Positions 59,031 through 64,000 of a stretch of 64,000 nucleotides of DNA are shown here, one piece after another (within the stretch, counting starts at the first letter, position 1; every line of letters starts with the position of its first letter). This DNA is from Actinomycetota bacterium (lineage in GTDB: Bacteria; Actinomycetota; Coriobacteriia; Anaerosomatales; Anaerosomataceae). The position numbers were made by a program, and so were the translations under genes. The notes under the pieces were generated by a model. That model was given only the letters and a program-made list of their open reading frames with translations. It made no database searches and was not told the DNA's origin. The stretch is from assembly GCA_009668945.1 (NCBI GenBank), contig SBEH01000001.1:367776-431775 (forward strand). The letters are read 5' to 3'.

Positions 59031-59924
59031 GTGAGCGATCAGATACCGACAGCCGCACCGCCGCCCGGGCAGCCGGAGGTCGTGGCCTCACTTCCGTCCG
59101 AGGCGAGCAGCGAACGCACGAGGAAGACCGCGATCATCGCGATCGGCGCTGTCGTGGCCGTCCTTCTCCTCTCCTGCTGCGTGAGCGTCGGGCTGTTCGC
59201 GTACGTGTCGCTCCGGTCCGATGCCCCACCCGCGGTCTTCGAGGAGCCGCGCCCCGACTTCGGCGAGATCACGGAAGACCTGCCGGCCGATGAAGGCGAC
59301 CGACTCCGGGAGTGGATCGACTGGTCTCCGGACTCGCCCGAGCTCATGCCGTCCCCTCCCCCGTCCAAGCGCGCGCAGATCGACAAAGCGCTGGCGGTCG
59401 TCGCCCCGGGCTTTGTGTACGAAGACGCCGTGTGGGAGGACGCCGAGTACGACGAAGCGAGCGACTCGTACTACTCGGACGCCGCGTATGTGCGGGCGAC
59501 TCATGAGTCGAGTGACCGGGTCTCCGCAGCGGTGGAGCTGTGGATCCAGAGCGACGAGATGGTCGCGGAGGAGATCGGCTTCGATCTCGATGAGGGCGAT
59601 CTCCTGGCGACGATCGAAGACGGTGGTCGCGAGCTCGTGTACTGGGAGCAGTGGGGAGAGGGCTTCGTCCTCGAAACCGAGGAGGACGTCGCGCTATGGC
59701 AGCAGCTCGGCGAGGACTGGCCCGACTGCGTGGTCGTCAACTCCGTGAAGGACGCGGCCGGAGCCGGCACGTTCGACGTGGAGCTCACCAAGTGGGACCT
59801 CTACGCGGTCTGGACCGACTACCCGTACGTGTATGCAACGTACGCGCAGGTGAACGGCGGGTGGACGCTTACCGACTGGGAGTACGTGGCCGCGGACTAC
59901 GACGAGCCGCTCATATTGAGCTGA
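59031..59924 (+). CDS. Hypothetical membrane-anchored acidic protein
   Basis: The protein has 297 aa. A Pro/Glu-rich cytoplasmic N-terminus (about 1-30) precedes one transmembrane helix (about 36-58, IIAIGAVVAVLLLSCCVSVGLF). The rest is a strongly acidic extracytoplasmic domain rich in Trp and Tyr. I recognise no family. The GTG at 59031 follows AAGGAG with about 6 nt spacing; the -10 TATACT lies at 58993-58998. An open frame continues 131 codons upstream but lies in the intergenic region and was not used. The last bases run towards the convergent gatB. Confidence 0.65.
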   Translation: MSDQIPTAAPPPGQPEVVASLPSEASSERTRKTAIIAIGAVVAVLLLSCCVSVGLFAYVSLRSDAPPAVFEEPRPDFGEITEDLPADEGDRLREWIDWSPDSPELMPSPPPSKRAQIDKALAVVAPGFVYEDAVWEDAEYDEASDSYYSDAAYVRATHESSDRVSAAVELWIQSDEMVAEEIGFDLDEGDLLATIEDGGRELVYWEQWGEGFVLETEEDVALWQQLGEDWPDCVVVNSVKDAAGAGTFDVELTKWDLYAVWTDYPYVYATYAQVNGGWTLTDWEYVAADYDEPLILS

Positions 59925-59930
59925 CGGTCC

Positions 59931-61439
59931 CTAGCCTTCGAGCATGCGTCGCAGTACGTCGTTTACGACCTGCGGGTTTCCCTGGCCGCGCATCTCGCGC
60001 ATGACGGCGCCTACGAAGAAACCGATGAGCCCGGACTTTCCGGCCCGGTAGCTCGCCACCTCATTCGGGTTCGCTTCGAGCACCGCAGCCGCCACCGCCT
60101 CGATCGCCGCCGTGTCCGAGACCTGCTTCATGCCAGCCGCCTCGACGATCGCTCCCGGGGCGTCGCCGGTTTCGGCCATCTCGGCGAACACGTCCTTGGC
60201 CTGCTTGCCCGAGATCGCCCCGTCCTCCACCAGCGCGACGATCTCGGCGATCATCGGCGGCCGAATCCTCGTGTCGGCGATTTCGGCGCCGTCGGCATTC
60301 AGACGTGCCGCCAGTTCGCCCAGCATCCAGTTCGCGATCTGCTTGGCGCGGTCGGCGCCGGCGATCTCGACCGCCTCCTCGAAGAAGCATGCCTGCGCGT
60401 ACTCGGCAGACAGCAGCGCCGCATCGTGCTTCGGCAGGCCGAATGCTGCGATGTAGCGGTCGCGGCGGGCGTCCGGCAGCTCCGGGAGCCGGCAGGCGAG
60501 CGAGTCCACCCATTCGGGGTCGAAGGCGAACGGCACCATGTCCGGCTCGGGGAAGTAGCGGTAGTCGTGCGCCTCCTCCTTGCTGCGCAGCCCGCTCGTC
60601 CGCCTTGCGCCCGCGTCCCAGTGGCGTGTCTCCTGCACCACGCGCCCGCCGCCGTCCAGCACGTCCGCCTGACGGACGATCTCGTAGGCGACGGCGTCGT
60701 GAAGCGCCTTGAACGAGTTCATGTTCTTGACCTCGCTCTTGACGCCGAGTTCGGTGGCACCGCGGGGCCGGATCGACACGTTCGCGTCCACCCGCATGGA
60801 CCCTTCCTCCATGTTGCAGTCGGAGATGCCGAGCGCGAGCCAGATGCTCCGCAGCTTCCGTGCGAAGCAGCGCGCCTCCTCGGGCGTGCGGATGTCCGGC
60901 TCGGTCACCAGCTCCATGAGCGGTGTGCCCGCGCGGTTGAAGTCCACCAGCGAGTGCGTGGCTCCAGCGATACGCCCCTCCGAGCCCCCGACGTGCACCA
61001 TCTTGCCTGTGTCCTCCTCCAGGTGGATGCGCGTGATGCCGACGGTCGTGCGGTACCCGCCCTCGTCACCCACCTCGATCTCGAGCGATCCGCCGCTGCA
61101 GAACGGCAGGTCGTACTGGGAGATCTGGTAGTCCTTGGGCATGTCGGGATAGAAGTACTGCTTGCGGTGGAACTGGCTCGCGAGCGCGATGTCGCAGTCG
61201 GTGGCGAGTCCGGCGAGCACCGTCCACTCGATGGCCGCCTGGTTGGGCACCGGCAGCGCGCCCGGCAAGCCTAGACATACCGGACACACCCGCGTGTTCG
61301 GCTCTCCGCCAAAAGCGACGGGGCAGCCGCAGAACATCTTCGTCGCGCTGGCCGTGATCTCGGTATGGATCTCGAGCCCGATGACGGCCTCATAGCGCGC
61401 GAGAACCTCCGCCAGACGGTCCTTCGCCACGCTACTCAC
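59931..61439 (-). CDS. gatB: Asp-tRNA(Asn)/Glu-tRNA(Gln) amidotransferase subunit B
   Basis: GatB is the tRNA-binding and kinase subunit of the complex that converts misacylated Glu-tRNA(Gln) or Asp-tRNA(Asn) to the correct amide. The protein has 502 aa. A zinc knuckle lies in CGCP..CPVC (about 37-55). The kinase segments include EIHTEI, KQYFYPDMPKDYQISQYD, and a C-terminal YqeY-like tail. The last residues PQVVNDVLRRML are typical. It starts with GTG at 61439 or at 61430, the latter with GGTGAG 5 nt upstream, overlapping the gatA stop. It is third in the gatC-gatA-gatB operon. Confidence 0.95.
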   Translation of the reverse strand: MSSVAKDRLAEVLARYEAVIGLEIHTEITASATKMFCGCPVAFGGEPNTRVCPVCLGLPGALPVPNQAAIEWTVLAGLATDCDIALASQFHRKQYFYPDMPKDYQISQYDLPFCSGGSLEIEVGDEGGYRTTVGITRIHLEEDTGKMVHVGGSEGRIAGATHSLVDFNRAGTPLMELVTEPDIRTPEEARCFARKLRSIWLALGISDCNMEEGSMRVDANVSIRPRGATELGVKSEVKNMNSFKALHDAVAYEIVRQADVLDGGGRVVQETRHWDAGARRTSGLRSKEEAHDYRYFPEPDMVPFAFDPEWVDSLACRLPELPDARRDRYIAAFGLPKHDAALLSAEYAQACFFEEAVEIAGADRAKQIANWMLGELAARLNADGAEIADTRIRPPMIAEIVALVEDGAISGKQAKDVFAEMAETGDAPGAIVEAAGMKQVSDTAAIEAVAAAVLEANPNEVASYRAGKSGLIGFFVGAVMREMRGQGNPQVVNDVLRRMLEG

Positions 61440-62937
61440 CGCCCTTCGCGACGCCGAGGGCCTTCACGAGCGGCGGCACGGAGTCGAAACCGGTGGCCTC
61501 CTCGAACGCAGCGGCCGCGCGCAGCAGCGTGGATTCGGCGAAGTAGTCGCCGATGATCTGCAGCCCCATCGGCATCCCCGTGGTGGTGCACAGCCCTGAC
61601 GGCACGCTGACAGCGCAGTTGCCGGCGAGGTTCACGGGGATCGTGTAGTAGTCGTTGAGGTACATCGTGTACGGGTCGTCGACCTTCTCGCCGAAGCGGA
61701 AGGCGACTTCCGGAGTCGTCGGTGTGAGCAGGATGTCGAACCGCTCGAACGCGGCGCGGAAGTCCTCGATGATGCGGGTCCGTGCCTTCTGCGCCTGGCC
61801 GTAGTACGCGTCGTAGTAGCCCGCCGACAGCGCATACGTGCCGAGCATGATCCTGCGGATGCTCTCGGGACCGAACCCTTCGGCGCGCGATCGCATGTAC
61901 AGGTCGAGCACGTCAGTAGCCTCTGCGGCGCGGTGGCCGTAGCGGATCCCGTCGAAGCGTGCGAGGTTCGAGGATGCCTCGGCGGGACCGATGATGTAGT
62001 AGGCCGCAAGACCGTGCTTCGCATTCGGCAGATCCACGCTCCCCACCTCGGCGCCGAGCGCCGCGAACGTTTCGGCGGCCTGGTCGACGACCGCGCGGAT
62101 CTCCTCGCCGCACCCTTCGGCTGCAAGCATGTCGCGCACTACACCCACGCGCAGGCCCTTCGCGCCGATGCCGAGGGCCTCCGAGTAGCGCTCCACCGGC
62201 TCCGGCGAGGAGGTGGCGTCCATCGCGTCCTCGCCCGCGATCGCCTCGAGCGTGAGCGCGACGTCCTCCACGGTCCTGCCGAACGGACCGATCTGGTCGA
62301 GCGACGAGCCGAACGCGACGATCCCGTAGCGGCTGACGCGCCCGTACGTGGGCTTCAGGCCCACGGTGCCGGTGAGCGCCCCCGGCTGCCGGATCGAACC
62401 GCCGGTGTCGCTGCCGAGAGAGATGCTGGCCATCCCGGCTGCCACGACTGCCGCGCTGCCCCCGCTCGAGCCGCCCGGAACGCGGTCGAGGTCCCAGGGG
62501 TTGCGTGTCGGGCCGTACGCCGAGTTCTCGGTGGAGGACCCGAATGCGAATTCGTCCATGTTGCACTTGCCGATCGGCAGCGCGCCGGCATCCAGCAGGC
62601 GGCGCACGGCCGTGCAGTCGTACACGCTCTCGTAGTCGCCGAGGATGCGGCTCGCGCACGTGGTCCGTGTGCCGACCAGATTCATGTTGTCCTTGATTCC
62701 CGCGGGCACACCCGCGAGCGACGGGAGATCCTCACCAGCCGCCCGGAGCGCGTCGATGCGGTCGGCGGCGGCGTATGCGAGCTCGGGCGTCAGCTGCAGG
62801 AACGCATGCACATCCGAATCGAGCGCGTCGATGCGTTCGTACGCGGCATCCGCCGCTTCCCGTGCCGAGAACTCGCCGGAGGCGATCGCGTCGCGGATCT
62901 GGCGCGCCGGGAACACCGACAGGTCGATGCCGCTCAC
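61432..62937 (-). CDS. gatA: Asp-tRNA(Asn)/Glu-tRNA(Gln) amidotransferase subunit A
   Basis: GatA is the glutaminase that supplies ammonia to GatB. This 501 aa amidase-signature enzyme has the catalytic triad Lys82 (GIKDNMN), Ser157 (PGGSSGGSAA) and Ser181 (SDTGGSIRQP). The length is normal. The GTG start overlaps the gatC stop by 4 bp, so the three subunits are translated as a set. Presence of GatCAB implies that at least one of glutaminyl- or asparaginyl-tRNA synthetase is missing in this organism. Confidence 0.96.
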   Translation of the reverse strand: MSGIDLSVFPARQIRDAIASGEFSAREAADAAYERIDALDSDVHAFLQLTPELAYAAADRIDALRAAGEDLPSLAGVPAGIKDNMNLVGTRTTCASRILGDYESVYDCTAVRRLLDAGALPIGKCNMDEFAFGSSTENSAYGPTRNPWDLDRVPGGSSGGSAAVVAAGMASISLGSDTGGSIRQPGALTGTVGLKPTYGRVSRYGIVAFGSSLDQIGPFGRTVEDVALTLEAIAGEDAMDATSSPEPVERYSEALGIGAKGLRVGVVRDMLAAEGCGEEIRAVVDQAAETFAALGAEVGSVDLPNAKHGLAAYYIIGPAEASSNLARFDGIRYGHRAAEATDVLDLYMRSRAEGFGPESIRRIMLGTYALSAGYYDAYYGQAQKARTRIIEDFRAAFERFDILLTPTTPEVAFRFGEKVDDPYTMYLNDYYTIPVNLAGNCAVSVPSGLCTTTGMPMGLQIIGDYFAESTLLRAAAAFEEATGFDSVPPLVKALGVAKGGE

Positions 62938-63236
62938 GACTCCTCACCCGCTCCGGTGATGGTCGGGATCAGGAAGGCCATGCCATCCGACTCGGGGGCG
63001 TTCGAGAGCGCCGCTTCCCGTGACAGCCCAGGGACGATCACGTCCGCACGCATGCGGTTGGTCATCGCAAGCGGGTGAGCGGTGGGCTGGACGCCTGTCA
63101 GGTCGAGCCGCTGCAGTTCGTCGATGTGGCCGAGCACCGACCCCAGCTCGGCCGTCAAAGTGGTCACCTGCTCGTCCGTGAGCGCCAGTCGCGCAAGCAT
63201 CGCGACGTGGCGGACGTCGGATTCGGTGATCGCCAT
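62934..63236 (-). CDS. gatC: Asp-tRNA(Asn)/Glu-tRNA(Gln) amidotransferase subunit C
   Basis: GatC is a 100 aa clamp that holds GatA and GatB together. The pattern ITESDVRHVAMLARLALTDEQV at the N-terminus and the later THPLAMTNRMRAD-like region (here TAHPLAMTNRMRAD) and PESDGMAFLIP are characteristic. The ATG at 63236 follows GGAGG. Upstream a minus-strand TATCAT (about 63295-63300) is the likely -10 of the operon. The gap to the CPBP gene is about 105 bp. Confidence 0.93.
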   Translation of the reverse strand: MAITESDVRHVAMLARLALTDEQVTTLTAELGSVLGHIDELQRLDLTGVQPTAHPLAMTNRMRADVIVPGLSREAALSNAPESDGMAFLIPTITGAGEES

Positions 63237-63341
63237 GCGTGTCGCCTCCGTGTGGGATAGCGCGGGTCGGGCCGCGTCTCGAGAACGCGTTACATGATAC
63301 CCGAGGCTGGCACGTGCTGGGACGCCTCCGCGGCCGTCGCC

Positions 63342-64000
63342 CTAGACCAGGGCGACGAGGAATGCCGCCGCAACGGTGATGGCGTTGTACAGCGCGTGCA
63401 GCAGTATCGGCGGCCAGAGACTCTCCCGCGCGTGCGCGAGCCATCCTAGAACGATGCCGAGCACCAGCGTCGGGAAGAGGAGCCAGAGGCTGCGGTGGAA
63501 TGCCGCGAAGAGTAGCGCCTGCACGACGATCGCCGGCCAGGCACCGATCTTCGCCGCTAGGCCCTCGAGCAGTGCTGCCCGGAACACCGCTTCCTCCACG
63601 ACGGGCCCGACGACCACGACCATCGCCACAGCCAGGATGAACCCCGTGGCGTTGGCGCCGAACAGCGTCGGCAGGTCGGAGGCGGACGACGGCATGAGAT
63701 TGAACGCCCGGGTGACGTAGGCGTACAGAGACGCGATCAGCCGCGTGACGATGAGGCCCGCGACGACGAGGCCCGCCGAGGTCAGGACGTGCCTGGCCGA
63801 TGTGCCGGCTCGCCGGAGGCCGAGCGCCGCAGCCGGCTCCCCGCCCCGCCTGCGCACGAGCCACATGAGGATCAGGATCTGGACGAGGTAGTAGAGCGCC
63901 AGCATGCCGACGCGTAGGGGAACCATGAGGTCCGGCGGCATGCTCTGGACGGCGGGCAACAGCCAGAGTGTCTCCTTGGCGGTGAACGCCGAGAACGTCA
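63342..64000 (-). CDS. CPBP family intramembrane metalloprotease (start at or beyond window edge)
   Basis: At least 219 residues, several transmembrane helices and the CPBP/Abi motifs are visible: EEAVFRAALLEG (metal Glu pair and Arg, about two thirds along), FAAFHRSLW and the final LHALYNAI His. CPBP proteases cleave within membranes and often serve in maturation or self-protection of peptides. No stop interrupts the frame up to the right edge. The first two bases seen there (TG, followed by ACG TTC TCG) fit an ATG lying across the edge, but the start cannot be proved. Any N-terminal extension is outside the window. Confidence 0.85.
   Translation of the reverse strand, partial: TFSAFTAKETLWLLPAVQSMPPDLMVPLRVGMLALYYLVQILILMWLVRRRGGEPAAALGLRRAGTSARHVLTSAGLVVAGLIVTRLIASLYAYVTRAFNLMPSSASDLPTLFGANATGFILAVAMVVVVGPVVEEAVFRAALLEGLAAKIGAWPAIVVQALLFAAFHRSLWLLFPTLVLGIVLGWLAHARESLWPPILLHALYNAITVAAAFLVALV

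Noticed and set aside
1-64000. CRISPR arrays, insertion sequences, prophage, integrative element borders
   Set aside because: I saw no regularly spaced repeats, transposase or integrase genes, or att-like duplications. The only mobile-type module is the small toxin-antitoxin pair.

Overview
The window is about 64 kb of high-GC bacterial chromosome. It is densely coded, rich in GTG starts and 4-bp GTGA stop/start overlaps, and shows no phage, IS element or CRISPR. Gene content points to an anaerobic or facultative Actinomycetota, most likely a Coriobacteriia-like lineage. The indicators are a giant multiheme c-type cytochrome, a 2-hydroxyacyl-CoA-dehydratase/double-cubane pair with its ATP-driven reductase, a DegV protein, GatCAB, Rrf2 regulators and a T-box leader. 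This placement is inferred from content and composition; no rRNA is present to confirm it.

Layout. 1-3.7 kb: ilvB (cut by the left edge) and ilvD on the minus strand behind a T-box leader. 3.8-9.7 kb: an AcuC-type deacetylase, then a secreted cytochrome with about 43 haem motifs and a C-terminal discoidin domain. The cytochrome gene has its own promoter, a CRP/FNR-like palindrome and a long structured leader. 9.7-12.8 kb: a membrane-anchored beta-propeller protein, an NAD-type isocitrate/isopropylmalate dehydrogenase, and a MazE-like/Doc toxin-antitoxin pair. 12.8-16 kb: a DUF5658-like membrane protein coupled to a PAS-GGDEF-EAL protein. 16-19 kb: leuD-leuC and a short, NifV-like isopropylmalate/homocitrate synthase. 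19-24.5 kb: two GNAT/ferredoxin-scale genes, a GT4 glycosyltransferase, a NYN-LOTUS protein, a cyclic-2,3-diphosphoglycerate-synthetase homologue and DegV. 24.5-33.5 kb: two regulated membrane systems, TetR-MMPL-coiled-coil protein and ABC ATPase-permease-TetR, each with a visible palindromic operator, flanking a membrane alkaline-phosphatase-fold enzyme.

33.6-37 kb: a secreted acidic protein, an iron-sulfur-flavoprotein-like reductase and the pncB-pncA nicotinate/nicotinamide salvage pair. 37-40.3 kb: an IscR-like regulator, cysteine desulfurase, IscU scaffold and mnmA in one plus-strand run (Fe-S assembly and tRNA thiolation). 40.3-42.4 kb: the double-cubane-type pair. 42.5-47.3 kb: sulfur amino acids, with cysK plus a CymR-like Rrf2 regulator, then metY-metX-metW behind a methionine-rich leader peptide. 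47.4-53.2 kb: a copper module (small Cys/Met secreted protein, UreH/DsbD-like exporter fused to a cupredoxin, free cupredoxin, CopA, duplicated-domain lipoprotein). 53.2-59.9 kb: assorted conserved and hypothetical genes. 59.9-64 kb: gatC-gatA-gatB and a CPBP protease cut by the right edge.

The clearest themes are sulfur, Fe-S and redox metabolism, and amino-acid biosynthesis under RNA-level control. The least ordinary items are the 43-haem cytochrome with its leader, the Met-rich leader peptide in front of the methionine genes, and the double-cubane/reductase pair.
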